64,000 nt of DNA, taken from assembly GCA_003153295.1 (NCBI GenBank), contig PLXY01000005.1, positions 1-64,000 on the forward strand, in the 5' to 3' direction. Position numbers and translations under genes: made by a program. The notes beneath the pieces are model-generated. The model ran no database searches and was not told the origin of the DNA. It saw only the letters and a list, made by a program, of their open reading frames with translations. Positions 8,133 to 17,324 of the stretch are shown piece after piece; positions within the stretch are counted from its first letter, which is position 1, and each line of letters starts with the position of its first letter. Origin of the DNA: Parachlamydiales bacterium. Its GTDB lineage: Bacteria; Chlamydiota; Chlamydiia; Chlamydiales; Rhabdochlamydiaceae.

Positions 8133-10109
8133 ATGTCCAGCATCGATCTTCAGCCTCTTGCTCCCGGCTTTTGGAGATCCACTTCCTTTATAGACCGGAT
8201 TAAACAATGGGTCGGTTTAGCCCCTTCTACGACACAACTTTTAACTCTTCAAATCCACAATTTGGCCAAAGGCATCGATCAGAGCGATGATATACAAGAA
8301 TCAAAAAATCCTCGGGCAACCATCAAGCTTGTGGTGACATATTTCGAAGAACATTGGGATTCGAAGTTAGAAAGTGTCTTAAAAGGCTTATTTGAGAAAG
8401 CCATTCCTCAGGTTCAAACCAAAATACTCGATACTTTTATAGAAATCACTCTTTCTACCGGATCCTTGAAAATGCTTGCTGTGATCGAAAAAATTGTCCC
8501 TTTAGAGTTTTTCAAGCAACAGTCCAATATTGAAGATGTTCCTGCACTGGCAAAAATGGAGTCAGCAGCTATTCCTAAATCTATCCGAGAAAAGGCTCAT
8601 CTCATCTTAAATGGAGAATCGCCATGGATCCCTAATCCTTACGCGTTATTTAAGACTATCTTGACATTTCCACAGAAAGTCGAAATTTACCTAATTAAAA
8701 GTCTCATGACAGCCATCCATAACTCTATTTATACTGAGAGTATAACCATTAAAATGTTTAAAGAAAATTTTGATTTTTATCGGCTTCTTATCAAAACTTC
8801 CTCTTTTATACTCACGACTTTTTTGGCTTTTTTTTCTAGGTATCAAAAAATTGCATCCTTATTAGCAATAATCGTCATGACCTCCTTTATTTATTCAACT
8901 TTTGTAATGCACACATTAGATTTTTCCGAGGTGCCCGAACATATCGACAAAAAAAAATATTTTACCAATGTCAATATCGAGATTCAGGAAAAAAATATTA
9001 AACCCGAAAAGACAGAAGAATATAGACGTCTCATCACCTCCTACTTTAATAGTCTTAGCGTACACAAAGAGTTCCCTCCTTTGCTCTTAGTTAGCGATGA
9101 CGATTCAGGGATAACGAACTTAATTAGAAGTCTAGCTTGGGAAAGTAAAAATCAATCTCGTTCACCTATCTATGGGATGACCCTTTTTAATGTTAAATCC
9201 ATTGCTTTAGATCAAGAAAAGCGCAAAAATTTAGATCAAACTCTTCAAAATTTAGAACAAATCAAATCTCGAGTTATCTTACATGTAGATGCTCGACAGG
9301 CGAAAAGCTCAGAAAAAATAACTTATTTTTTAAAAGAATTGAAAAAGAAGAAAATACGATACATTTTAACTCTCAAATCAGAACTTTTTAAATCACATTA
9401 TCAAACATTTAATTTCAATGTTATTAACCTTCAAAAACCTCCGATCGATCCACAAATGGTAGAGCTGAGACTTAGAAAAGAAGTCAGTAAAGCCGATGTA
9501 GAGATGGTTGAAGTAGAGGGCGTTGTATACAAACCCCTTTCTGAGTCTTTGGAAGAAGAAGAATCATCTCCTCGAGATGGTTCAGAAGCTATTCAACAGG
9601 TTATTAAAGAACATCAATATTGGATCCCCACCGCCATCAAAAACCAACTACAAGCTTTAAAAATAAAAAAAGAATCTCTCGTCTTAAATGCCAGAGAAAA
9701 CTTACGCAAGGATCCTAAGTGGAGTCAACAAGCAGAAGGTAAAAAAAATCTAAAAGACATAGGAGATCTCAATACGCAAATCGAGACATTAGAGAAAAAT
9801 AAAACGAAACAGGACTCAGAACTTCAGAAGATCGTTGCATTACGAAAACTTGAATTTCCTTTATATATTGAATATTACCTACGCACACAGCTACTCGCTA
9901 GCACGCCCGCTGATTCTCCTGCGCAAAAAACACTTCAAACCAGTTATTTACTTTTGCAACATTTTGTGCGGCCGAAGCTGGTTTCCCTCGTCAAGAAAAA
10001 AATCACTAAATTTGAAGCGAAATATAATGAAAAGATCCCCCTGAAAATCGATGGATCGTCGTTAAGTCTAGACTCTGTGTCCGAACAAATGGGCTCTATT
10101 ACAGTTTAG
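8133..10109 (+). CDS. degenerate AAA+ paralogue 3 (predicted pseudo-ATPase)
   Basis: About 658 residues, collinear with the two genes before it: N-terminal FIDRIKQWVGLAPS, hydrophobic segments, and the C-terminal coiled coil ending in KFEAKYNEKIPLKIDG, as in the others. In place of Walker A it has SDDDSGIT, in place of Walker B DE it has VDARQA, and the sensor-1 and arginine-finger stretch is unrecognisable. It should therefore not bind or hydrolyse ATP like its neighbours, yet the frame is intact over its full length, which argues against a decaying pseudogene. The frame opens at TTG 8055, but ATG 8133 has GAGG upstream and matches the paralogue N-termini. Confidence 0.8.
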   Translation: MSSIDLQPLAPGFWRSTSFIDRIKQWVGLAPSTTQLLTLQIHNLAKGIDQSDDIQESKNPRATIKLVVTYFEEHWDSKLESVLKGLFEKAIPQVQTKILDTFIEITLSTGSLKMLAVIEKIVPLEFFKQQSNIEDVPALAKMESAAIPKSIREKAHLILNGESPWIPNPYALFKTILTFPQKVEIYLIKSLMTAIHNSIYTESITIKMFKENFDFYRLLIKTSSFILTTFLAFFSRYQKIASLLAIIVMTSFIYSTFVMHTLDFSEVPEHIDKKKYFTNVNIEIQEKNIKPEKTEEYRRLITSYFNSLSVHKEFPPLLLVSDDDSGITNLIRSLAWESKNQSRSPIYGMTLFNVKSIALDQEKRKNLDQTLQNLEQIKSRVILHVDARQAKSSEKITYFLKELKKKKIRYILTLKSELFKSHYQTFNFNVINLQKPPIDPQMVELRLRKEVSKADVEMVEVEGVVYKPLSESLEEEESSPRDGSEAIQQVIKEHQYWIPTAIKNQLQALKIKKESLVLNARENLRKDPKWSQQAEGKKNLKDIGDLNTQIETLEKNKTKQDSELQKIVALRKLEFPLYIEYYLRTQLLASTPADSPAQKTLQTSYLLLQHFVRPKLVSLVKKKITKFEAKYNEKIPLKIDGSSLSLDSVSEQMGSITV

Positions 10110-10128
10110 TCTAGTGGAGACTCTTCTA

Positions 10129-10572
10129 TTACGACTTTAACCACCGCGACTTAGGAGCTCGGGGCAGGTGTTTCTTTTTATCTGTTGGAGATTTTTGAGA
10201 TTCTTCCAGTAGAGGAACTACCGCTAAAAAGGGGAGAAGACGACGGGCCAGTTCCCCTAATCTCTCTTTTGCCTCTTGCGCATTTTTCCAGTGATCAACA
10301 TCAAAATAGCTAGGATTGTCCAAAGACAAGAGCAGGTTTTCTTCTTCGAGAGGTATCACCTCGATGTAAGGAGTCACGATCTGGGCTAATTGGTTAAGAG
10401 TGTCGACAAGTTTCATTGCGTACTCTTCTTTATTGTCCGCTGAAATCTTTTCAGCTAGAGAATTTAGGCGCTCAAAAAAACTGATAAATTCTTTACTTAT
10501 TTCAGCAAAAGATGCTTTGCCTATTTCGAACTTTTGTAAGGTTTCAGTTAAGTTTTGAAGACTATCAGTCAT
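10129..10572 (-). CDS. hypothetical helical protein
   Basis: 147 residues, not recognised. It looks mostly alpha-helical, acidic in the first two thirds, with a strongly basic tail (KKKHLPRAPKSRWLKS). No signal peptide or membrane segment is seen. It is convergent with the degenerate AAA+ gene and divergent from the type III secretion cluster, sharing the 97-nt gap at 10573-10669 that holds a perfect inverted repeat. That position might suggest a link to secretion, but nothing in the protein shows it. Confidence 0.65.
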   Translation of the reverse strand: MTDSLQNLTETLQKFEIGKASFAEISKEFISFFERLNSLAEKISADNKEEYAMKLVDTLNQLAQIVTPYIEVIPLEEENLLLSLDNPSYFDVDHWKNAQEAKERLGELARRLLPFLAVVPLLEESQKSPTDKKKHLPRAPKSRWLKS

Positions 10573-10605
10573 TTTTTAATCATTACAATTTTTCTTTTAA
10601 ATTGC

Positions 10606-10639
10606 ATTTTTATTCAGTAGTGAATAAAACAATAGGCAG
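10606..10639 (+). promoter_or_regulatory. inverted repeat and shared motif upstream of the type III secretion operon
   Basis: TTTTATTCA (10608-10616) and TGAATAAAA (10621-10629) form a perfect 9-bp inverted repeat with a 4-nt spacer, followed five bases later by GGCAG (10635-10639). A related sequence with the same AGTGAATAAAA-5 nt-GGCAG spacing lies at 29912-29954, upstream of an outer membrane protein gene. It may be an operator for the divergent genes on either side. No factor can be named. Confidence 0.45.
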
Positions 10640-10669
10640 GAACCGCAGTTATCCGAGACTACCAAACAG

Positions 10670-11071
10670 ATGATATTGAAGAACTTGTTAGAGCAGCTTT
10701 GCCAAGAGTTAGGATTCGTTCTACCTCCATTGGATGAAAACAAACTCCATCACTTTAAGATCAATTCTTTCGATATCGCAATGAAAGATTTAGATCCGGG
10801 GTTTTATTTTTCTTCCAATATTGGACCTCTGCCGAAGAAGAAAAAGGAAGATTTTCTCATGCTGCTGATGAAGGCCAATTATCTCGGTCAAGGGACCGGA
10901 GGGGCAGCTTTAGGACTCAAAGAAGACGAAAGTTTCTTGACACTCTCTTTGAGTTTACCGTATGAGATGAATTACAAAGCATTTAAAGATAGCCTCGAAG
11001 AATTCGCTAATTTCATTGATTATTGGAAAAAAGAAACTGTGCGTCATGAAATAGAGGCAGAAAAAAGTTAA
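10670..11071 (+). CDS. CesT/Tir-type type III secretion chaperone (CT663-like)
   Basis: A 133-residue acidic protein with the look of class I secretion chaperones: an N-terminal helix (LLEQLCQELGF), alternating strands, the segment LLMKANYLGQGTGGAALGL that matches the CesT-family 'LL.AN....GTGG..LGL' pattern, and a C-terminal helix. It sits seven bases before cdsD, where CT663 lies in C. trachomatis. It probably binds an effector or a basal-body component in the cytoplasm. The start is ATG 10670; no strong Shine-Dalgarno sequence is seen. Confidence 0.82.
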   Translation: MILKNLLEQLCQELGFVLPPLDENKLHHFKINSFDIAMKDLDPGFYFSSNIGPLPKKKKEDFLMLLMKANYLGQGTGGAALGLKEDESFLTLSLSLPYEMNYKAFKDSLEEFANFIDYWKKETVRHEIEAEKS

Positions 11072-11077
11072 ATCACA

Positions 11078-12766
11078 ATGGCTGGATATTTAATTGGAGA
11101 AGAGGGTCCGCTAGCCGGGCTCATTTTAAGATTCGAAGAAGGGACCGAATGGGTCATGGGGCGCGATCCCGACGTTGTCGGTCTTGTCCTTGAAGATCCT
11201 ATGGTTTCGCGCAAGCACGTGATCTGCCGGTTAACTCCCGAAGGTTACATCCTTGAAAACCTCAGCGCTGTCAATCCCGCTACCCAAAATGGGATGATCA
11301 TCTCCGAGCCTGTCCTATTAAGAGAAGGCGATATTATCCAGATCGGCAATACTTTTTTCAGGTTCAGTGAAAAACTCCCTAAAGCAGAAGAACAAACACC
11401 CTCTCTTTTGGAAGAATCAGAAGATTTAGCTTCTCTTTCAATGGGATCGCCGCCCGAAGCTCGTTGGATGATCAAGGTCATCACGGGTCCTAATGCCGGT
11501 GCCGAATTCTATATGCATAAAGGGAAAACCTATGTTTTAGGGAAAGATCCCGAGCTCTGCGATATCATTTTTCAGGACTTAAGCGTCTCCCGCCAGCATG
11601 CCCGTCTGACCGTCGACGATAACGATACGGTTTACATCGAAGATTTGGGAAGCCGTAATGGAACTTTAGTCGGCGGCAAAATGATCACCGATAGACACCC
11701 GCTGGCCTCTCAAGATCAGGTCTCTTTAGGAACAACTTCTTTTCTGATCATCGACCGAGAGCTTTCCCGAGAAACCGTCTTCTCGGAAGCTCCTCCTGTC
11801 CCAGAAGAAATAACTTCTGACCAAGAAACGGTTATTCCGGTAAAAAATTGGCGTGAGATGGTCATCCCTAAGAAGCATCTTATTTTTGCAGGTGTGATAG
11901 CCACTTTTCTTTTAGTTCTATTCGTCAGCATGATTTCCCTATTCAATAGTGAGCCTATCGTCGTCAATACCAAAGATGAATCTCAGCAAATTGCCGAGGT
12001 CGTCCACAAATATCCAGATATTCAGTTCTCCTATAATAAAGGAGCGGAAAAACTGTTCCTGACGGGCCATCTTCTAACTCCGGTTGAAAAGCAAGAGCTC
12101 CTTTTTCAACTTCATGGTCTTCCCTTCATTAATAGCATCGAAGATACGGTTGTTATTGATGAATATGTGTGGGAAAACCTCAATGCTTTACTCATCACCA
12201 ATTCCGCTTGGCAAGGGATTACCGTCACCTCGCCCGCGCCCGGAAAATTCGTTGTTCGAGGTTATGTGCAAACGCTTGATCAGGCTCAAGCGCTCTCTGA
12301 CTATTTGAATATGAATTTCCCTTATTTGGACCGCTTAGACAATCAAATTGTCGTCGAAAGCAACTTAACGACCCAAGTCCAGAGCATGCTTTTGGAAAAA
12401 GGGTTTAATAACGTCGCTTATCAACTGACCGATGGTGAGCTCGTCCTATCCGGCCGGGTGGATGGAAAAGACACCCACCGATTTGATTCCTTGATCAAAG
12501 ATTTTAAAGGCTTGGCCGGCATCCGGATGCTTAAAAATTATGTGGTCTATACAAGTGAAGAGAGTTCGCTGGTCGATCTGTCCAATAAGTACAAGGTGAT
12601 GGGATACTCCAAAAAAGATGGAGCCAATCAATTCATCGTTATCAATGGCAAGATCTTGAGTTTAGGCGATAATTTAGATGGAATGGTCATCACTGCGATC
12701 TCTTCGACAGCAGTGCTGCTTGAAAAAGATGGATTAAAATTTAAGATTAACTACAATCTGCAATAA
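11078..12766 (+). CDS. cdsD: type III secretion inner membrane ring protein CdsD/SctD
   Basis: 562 residues. Two FHA domains lie in the cytoplasmic part: residues about 15-95 (GRDP..., SRKHVICRL, NGMII) and about 130-235 (GKDPELCDI, SRQHARL, GSRNGTLVGG). A single membrane helix follows at about 265-289, then periplasmic ring-building repeats (BON/YscD-like). Two FHA domains are the chlamydial form of SctD. It is shorter than I recall for C. trachomatis CdsD (over 800 residues), mostly through a shorter linker. It forms the inner membrane ring and, through FHA phosphothreonine recognition, may respond to the kinase encoded further along the cluster. Confidence 0.93.
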   Translation: MAGYLIGEEGPLAGLILRFEEGTEWVMGRDPDVVGLVLEDPMVSRKHVICRLTPEGYILENLSAVNPATQNGMIISEPVLLREGDIIQIGNTFFRFSEKLPKAEEQTPSLLEESEDLASLSMGSPPEARWMIKVITGPNAGAEFYMHKGKTYVLGKDPELCDIIFQDLSVSRQHARLTVDDNDTVYIEDLGSRNGTLVGGKMITDRHPLASQDQVSLGTTSFLIIDRELSRETVFSEAPPVPEEITSDQETVIPVKNWREMVIPKKHLIFAGVIATFLLVLFVSMISLFNSEPIVVNTKDESQQIAEVVHKYPDIQFSYNKGAEKLFLTGHLLTPVEKQELLFQLHGLPFINSIEDTVVIDEYVWENLNALLITNSAWQGITVTSPAPGKFVVRGYVQTLDQAQALSDYLNMNFPYLDRLDNQIVVESNLTTQVQSMLLEKGFNNVAYQLTDGELVLSGRVDGKDTHRFDSLIKDFKGLAGIRMLKNYVVYTSEESSLVDLSNKYKVMGYSKKDGANQFIVINGKILSLGDNLDGMVITAISSTAVLLEKDGLKFKINYNLQ

Positions 12767-12845
12767 TGGGAGCCCCAGAGAAGGCGCTTTGCTAAAGAAC
12801 TTATAAGCAATTCTCAGAGGTTCCAAAAACGAGGGAGTCAGTAAC

Positions 12846-13082
12846 ATGTACGGCCTAGAAAAAAAGCCTTTAAAAGTATTTGAGTTCGACTTGGAAAAGG
12901 ATTTGAAAAAAGATCCGAGCAAAGTTCGAGAACTCTTAAAGAACACCGAAGCAAAAATTCATGAGATCAAAAGCCAGCTCCGCGAGGGCAGGAAAGGTCC
13001 TGAATTAGATAACCTGGGCGTCCTCTTGCACGGTTATACAGCGCTTCAGAAGGTGCTCAACAGATTAGCAAACAATAAATAG
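12846..13082 (+). CDS. cdsE: type III secretion needle chaperone CdsE
   Basis: 78 residues, entirely helical and charged, with the position and size of CT665 between cdsD and the needle gene. In C. trachomatis CdsE and CdsG are described as chaperones that keep the needle subunit CdsF from polymerising. A GAGGGAG ribosome binding site precedes ATG 12846. The stop is eight bases before the needle gene. Identification rests mainly on size, composition and position. Confidence 0.8.
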   Translation: MYGLEKKPLKVFEFDLEKDLKKDPSKVRELLKNTEAKIHEIKSQLREGRKGPELDNLGVLLHGYTALQKVLNRLANNK

Positions 13083-13090
13083 GAGAGAAA

Positions 13091-13339
13091 ATGTCTTTAA
13101 CAAATTGGTGTACCCTTTCATTTGGTTCCTTGATTAACCAATATAAGAATATTCAAAGTCAGCTGGTACAACAAGTTAAAGCCCTTGCCAGCCGTGCTTC
13201 AATCGCTACACCCGGCCGGTTCTTGCTTGTGCAGTTCCAAATGAGCCAGGTAACACAGATTGGTGATTCGATTTCAAACCTTATTTCGCAGGTCCAGTCG
13301 ATGATCAATAACTCTGTGCGTAACCAAAAAACATCTTAA
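13091..13339 (+). CDS. cdsF: type III secretion needle protein CdsF
   Basis: 82 residues, helical hairpin type, located between CdsE and CdsG as in C. trachomatis (CT666). The expected small size, Gln/Ser-rich helices and C-terminal segment for polymer packing (SNLISQVQSMINNSVRNQ) fit a needle subunit. Chlamydial needle proteins often carry cysteine; this one has a single Cys near the N-terminus (WCTLSFG). AGGAGA lies just before the start. Confidence 0.88.
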   Translation: MSLTNWCTLSFGSLINQYKNIQSQLVQQVKALASRASIATPGRFLLVQFQMSQVTQIGDSISNLISQVQSMINNSVRNQKTS

Positions 13340-13357
13340 TAGACGAGGTAAATATAA

Positions 13358-13810
13358 ATGGCACAACTTCAAAAATACAAAGACGACTTCGTGCTTTTGC
13401 TGGAGTCAGGCTTTATCGCCGCCAGTCAAACAGACGAAGATGCAGCTTTAAAGCTCTTTCGTGCAGCGCAGATTCTCCAACCTGAAAACTCACTTCCAAA
13501 AGTAGGTTTTGGCTATATCCATCTTCTCAAGCTCGAACTCAACCAAGCTTGCAAAAAATTTGAAGAGGTTTTGAAGTCCGATCCTCACAACGAGATGGCG
13601 CGCGCAATGCTGGGACTCAGCACAGCCCTCACTGTCAAAGAAGTTGACAAGGGAGAAAAAATCTTGGAAGAAGCTTTAAAAAAAACCAAAGATCCCAGCA
13701 TTAAAAACATGGCTTCCACTGCAATTGAGTTCGTGGAGAAGTTTGTTAAAAAACAACCGACTCCCGTCCAAGGACAGCCGAAGACACAGAAAAAGAAGAA
13801 AGGAAAGTAA
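13358..13810 (+). CDS. cdsG: TPR-type needle chaperone CdsG
   Basis: 150 residues with tetratricopeptide-like repeats (about residues 20-110: LESGFIAASQTDEDAALKLF, ALKL/QACKKFEEVLKSDPHNEMA) and a very basic Lys-rich tail. The position matches CT667, the TPR partner that, with CdsE, holds CdsF in the cytoplasm. The last base of its stop codon is the first base of the next gene (TAATG), so translation is probably coupled. Confidence 0.85.
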   Translation: MAQLQKYKDDFVLLLESGFIAASQTDEDAALKLFRAAQILQPENSLPKVGFGYIHLLKLELNQACKKFEEVLKSDPHNEMARAMLGLSTALTVKEVDKGEKILEEALKKTKDPSIKNMASTAIEFVEKFVKKQPTPVQGQPKTQKKKKGK

Positions 13811-14442
13811 TGGTCGACCGTCCGGACCGCCTAGACCCCATCAAGAACATTGGAGAAGACAAGCAGTCCGGAGGCCCCGTACCGCAGCAAGGCTCTTTTG
13901 ATGCGTATATGGAAAAGGCGGGCCAGCAACCTAACCCTACGGGGAAAACAGGCGAAGTTTCTCCCTTTGATCTGGCTCAAAATCAGACCCCTTTAGCACA
14001 AGGTCCGACCTTTGACAGCCTGCTTGCCCAAACCAAGTCTGTCCAGGGCATGCTAGGAGATATCAACACCAACCTTCAAACCAAAAACCTCAAACTCAAA
14101 GCTTCCGACCGGGCTTCTCTTCGCAGCAAACTGACGAATGCCAACTCTTATTTGAAGGCCGCCAATGTAAAAATGGGCGCTGACGTTCCTGAGACACCGA
14201 CTCCGGCAGGCGGCGGTATTATCAGTAAGTTCTTAGGCTATGTGACGGATGGCCAAGCCAACCTTCAAGCAGCCCAGCAGCAGCTCATGAGCATGAAAAG
14301 CAAAGGCGGCGCTCTTAAGCCGGCTGATTTCTTGGCGATCCAGCTGAAGCTGGCGCATGCTCAACAAGAAATCGAATACGCTTCGATGATGCTAGCTAAC
14401 GCTGTATCAGGCTTAAAAACCTTATTTAATATCCAGCTTTAA
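13810..14442 (+). CDS. type III secretion cluster protein, CT668-like
   Basis: 210 residues. The N-terminal third is Pro/Gly/Gln-rich and probably disordered; the rest is helical ([20 protein letters not shown], and a C-terminal [20 protein letters not shown]). Position and size match CT668, a conserved chlamydial gene of unclear role between cdsG and the ATPase gene. The helical C-terminus resembles small needle or inner-rod type subunits, but this is only a resemblance. Confidence 0.75.
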   Translation: MVDRPDRLDPIKNIGEDKQSGGPVPQQGSFDAYMEKAGQQPNPTGKTGEVSPFDLAQNQTPLAQGPTFDSLLAQTKSVQGMLGDINTNLQTKNLKLKASDRASLRSKLTNANSYLKAANVKMGADVPETPTPAGGGIISKFLGYVTDGQANLQAAQQQLMSMKSKGGALKPADFLAIQLKLAHAQQEIEYASMMLANAVSGLKTLFNIQL

Positions 14443-14459
14443 CCTACCCCCGGAACCCC

Positions 14460-15776
14460 ATGGAAAGCAGCTCACATTTTGATAAGCTGATCTCACAACT
14501 CGAAAATCTTGAACTGACCACTGTCCATGGACGGATCACCGAAATTGTCGGTATGCTCATCCGCGCTGTCATCCCTCAAGTTAAAATGGGTGAAGTCTGC
14601 CTTATCAAGCGAGAAGGCGAACCTCTCATGGCAGAAGTCGTGGGATTCACAAAAGATGAAGTGTTCCTCTCTCCTTTAGGAGAGATGAAAGGGATCGGTC
14701 CCTCTTCCGAAGTCATCCCCATGCGGATGTCGATGCAAATCAAAGTCGGCCCCAAACTTTTAGGCCGTATCTTGGACGGCATGGGCAATCCTCTTGATGA
14801 AGATACAAAAGGACCTCTGGATCTCGAAGAAAGTTATCCCGTCATTAATTCTCCCCCTGATCCCCTCAAAAGAAAAGTCATCACAGAACCGCTTTCCGTC
14901 GGCGTCCGCTGCATCGATGGAGTCTTGACCGTCGGCAAAGGCCAGCGGATGGGTATTTTTTCTGCTGCTGGAGTCGGAAAATCGACGCTTCTAGGAATGA
15001 TTGCCCGCTATGCAAAGGCTGATGTCAATGTCATTTCTCTAATCGGTGAAAGGGGCCGCGAAGTCCGCGAGTTCATTGAAAACGATCTCGGAACTGAAGG
15101 TCTCGAGAGATCTGTGATTATTGTCTCGACCTCTGATCAAGCCGCTCAGCTCCGCCTCAACGCCGCTTATGTCGGAACGGCGATTGCCGAATATTTCCGA
15201 GATCAGGGAAAAACTGTCATCTTGATGATGGACTCGGTCACCCGTTATGCGCGCGCCTTGCGTGAAATCGGCCTCGCTGCCGGCGAGCCTCCTGCCCGTG
15301 CCGGATATACCCCTTCTGTTTTTGCTACCCTGCCCCGGCTTTTAGAAAGATCCGGAAACTCGGATAAAGGCTCCATCACGGCCTTCTACACCATCCTTGT
15401 CGCAGGCGACGATTTAAATGAGCCTGTCTCGGACGAAGTCCGCTCTATTTTAGACGGCCATATTATCCTTTCCAGCGATCTGGCAAGCCAATACCATTTC
15501 CCTGCGATCGATGTGCTGCGGTCCATTAGTCGTGTACTCACCCAAATTATCAGTCCTGAACATGTCCATCTGATTGGCAAAGTTCGCGAAGTCCTCTCTA
15601 ACTACAAGAAAATCGAGCTCCTGATCCGGATTGGCGAATATAAGCCCGGCTCTGATAAAAATGCCGACTTTGCGATTAAATATATCGACAAGGTCAACCG
15701 ATTCCTCAAACAGCAGGTCGAAGAGATCTGCTCGTATGAAGAGACAGTTCAGCAGCTCGAAGCCCTGTTCAAATAA
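14460..15776 (+). CDS. cdsN: type III secretion ATPase CdsN/SctN
   Basis: The hexameric F1-beta-like ATPase at the base of the injectisome, which releases chaperones and unfolds substrates. Walker [10 protein letters not shown] lies at about residues 166-174, [10 protein letters not shown] follows, Walker B is [12 protein letters not shown], and the family signature [12 protein letters not shown] is intact. 438 residues is the normal length. The following gene encodes the SctO stalk, four bases downstream, as in C. trachomatis CT669-CT670. Confidence 0.97.
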   Translation: MESSSHFDKLISQLENLELTTVHGRITEIVGMLIRAVIPQVKMGEVCLIKREGEPLMAEVVGFTKDEVFLSPLGEMKGIGPSSEVIPMRMSMQIKVGPKLLGRILDGMGNPLDEDTKGPLDLEESYPVINSPPDPLKRKVITEPLSVGVRCIDGVLTVGKGQRMGIFSAAGVGKSTLLGMIARYAKADVNVISLIGERGREVREFIENDLGTEGLERSVIIVSTSDQAAQLRLNAAYVGTAIAEYFRDQGKTVILMMDSVTRYARALREIGLAAGEPPARAGYTPSVFATLPRLLERSGNSDKGSITAFYTILVAGDDLNEPVSDEVRSILDGHIILSSDLASQYHFPAIDVLRSISRVLTQIISPEHVHLIGKVREVLSNYKKIELLIRIGEYKPGSDKNADFAIKYIDKVNRFLKQQVEEICSYEETVQQLEALFK

Positions 15777-15779
15777 TCT

Positions 15780-16304
15780 ATGGAAGAGTCGGAAAAATAT
15801 CCTTTAGATCAGCTGGTCGCCATCAAGCAAAAACGGCTGGAAGAAGCTGAAAGAATACTGGCTGAGAAAAAAGCGATCCTGGCCCAAGAAGAAGAAAAAC
15901 TTGCAGCGCTGGAGAAAAAACGGGATGAAGTCAAAGAACATTATCAAGCTAAACTGACCCAGTTCCGAGAGAAACTCGACGCAGGGACAGCGACTGACAA
16001 AATTCAGCAAATGAAGCAGTATTTAAAGCTTGTCGCTGAAGACCTTAGAGTCGAAGAGCAAAAAGTGCAAACGCAAATGAAAGTCGTCGCTACTGCTCAG
16101 CAGCAAGTCGAACTGGCCCGGCAAGAACTCTTCAAAAAACAAAAAGATGTAGAAAAATTGAAAATCCATCATAAAGAATGGCAGCATGAAACACACCGGA
16201 TTGAGCAACAGAAAGATGGCGTCTTCAACGATGAAATGGGCAGTGTCATGCATACCGTTAAAAAGACCGAAAAAAAACGTAAAAATCGCGGACAAAAACC
16301 TTAA
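15780..16304 (+). CDS. cdsO: type III secretion stalk protein CdsO/SctO
   Basis: 174 residues forming an almost unbroken antiparallel coiled coil rich in Glu, Lys and Gln, as in FliJ/YscO and CT670. It would insert into the ATPase ring and link it to the export gate. It lies between the ATPase gene and the ruler-like gene, with gaps of three and five bases. The C-terminus is basic (KKTEKKRKNRGQ). Confidence 0.88.
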   Translation: MEESEKYPLDQLVAIKQKRLEEAERILAEKKAILAQEEEKLAALEKKRDEVKEHYQAKLTQFREKLDAGTATDKIQQMKQYLKLVAEDLRVEEQKVQTQMKVVATAQQQVELARQELFKKQKDVEKLKIHHKEWQHETHRIEQQKDGVFNDEMGSVMHTVKKTEKKRKNRGQKP

Positions 16305-16309
16305 ACACT

Positions 16310-17308
16310 ATGGCTGATGTGACAAAAATACCAGGACCTGTCCCTAACGAACCTACCCGCGGATCCCGTGAAGCTGCTAAGCCAGGTACCGATAAATTCA
16401 AAGACCTCATGAAAGTCGACAAATCAGGTGAACGCGAGAAAAAAAAGAACAAACGGCAAGAAGAATCGGAAGAAGACACCAAAGCTGAACTCAGTTCCAC
16501 TGCAGCCACTCCTGACAAACACGTCGAATCAAAAAAAGCCGAAAAATTCGCTAAAATCCAGAAAGTCGGAGAAAGTGAAAAACGGCAGCCTCAACAGCAA
16601 AAAAGATCTGAAGAAGCCTCTGCCCTCGATGAAGCCGCCGCCGCCAACATCAACCGTCAAAAAATTGAATCGATCAATCTCGATCAAGTCCAATCGACCA
16701 CTCTAGAAAAAAAGGGAGCAGCAGGGACCTCCTACACCGGCGAACTCTCTCAACAAGAAGAAGCCGTTGAAGAAAAAGTTCATGCCGTAGAAAAAAAAGA
16801 GGCCGAGGAAACCGTTTCTATCCGCAAACAGGCTAAAAAAGAAACCGCCGTCCAGCAGGCTGCTCAAGCTATTACTCCTGCCTCAACAGCTCTAGGCCCG
16901 CTTTTCATTGCGCCTGCGCCCCAGACAACCCCTGCTTATATGCTTTTAAACGGCGAAATGATGGTACTCTTTGAAAAGATGGTCAGCCAGATCTTCATCA
17001 TGCAAGCCAATGGACTCAATGAAACAACTATCCACTTGGACGGCCCTGAGTTTGCTTCCTCTAAGTTTGCTGGAACCCAGATTGTCATTCGTGAATTTAG
17101 TACAGCCCCGCTCGTCTTCAATATCGAATTTTTAGGCACCCCTCAAAATGCCGCCCTTTTCGAACAAAATTTTGCCAGCCTACGTGCCGCCTTTACTAGC
17201 GAAAACCGTTCTTATACTATTAATCGCATGGAGAGTCACCTCCTGTCAAAAGCAGAAAAGCCACATTTCCATCGCAAAGAAAAAACTTCAGATAAAGAGA
17301 AGAAATGA
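16310..17308 (+). CDS. cdsP: type III secretion ruler / substrate-specificity switch CdsP/SctP
   Basis: 332 residues. Residues 1-200 are disordered, rich in Lys, Glu, Gln and Ala, as in needle-length rulers. The last about 110 residues are folded and resemble the FliK/YscP specificity-switch domain (strand pattern TTIHLDGPEF, TQIVIREF, LVFNIEFLG, then a helix FEQNFASLRAAFTSEN). Position corresponds to CT671. In C. trachomatis the next gene is cdsQ; here an antisense AbiE pair intervenes, so the operon is physically split after this stop codon. Confidence 0.85.
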   Translation: MADVTKIPGPVPNEPTRGSREAAKPGTDKFKDLMKVDKSGEREKKKNKRQEESEEDTKAELSSTAATPDKHVESKKAEKFAKIQKVGESEKRQPQQQKRSEEASALDEAAAANINRQKIESINLDQVQSTTLEKKGAAGTSYTGELSQQEEAVEEKVHAVEKKEAEETVSIRKQAKKETAVQQAAQAITPASTALGPLFIAPAPQTTPAYMLLNGEMMVLFEKMVSQIFIMQANGLNETTIHLDGPEFASSKFAGTQIVIREFSTAPLVFNIEFLGTPQNAALFEQNFASLRAAFTSENRSYTINRMESHLLSKAEKPHFHRKEKTSDKEKK

Positions 17309-17324
17309 TCTCGCTAGAATCTGC

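Noticed and set aside
8055-10109. Third AAA+ paralogue as a pseudogene
   Set aside because: Although the ATPase motifs are lost, the frame is intact and the rest of the protein is conserved, which fits a pseudo-enzyme better than decay.
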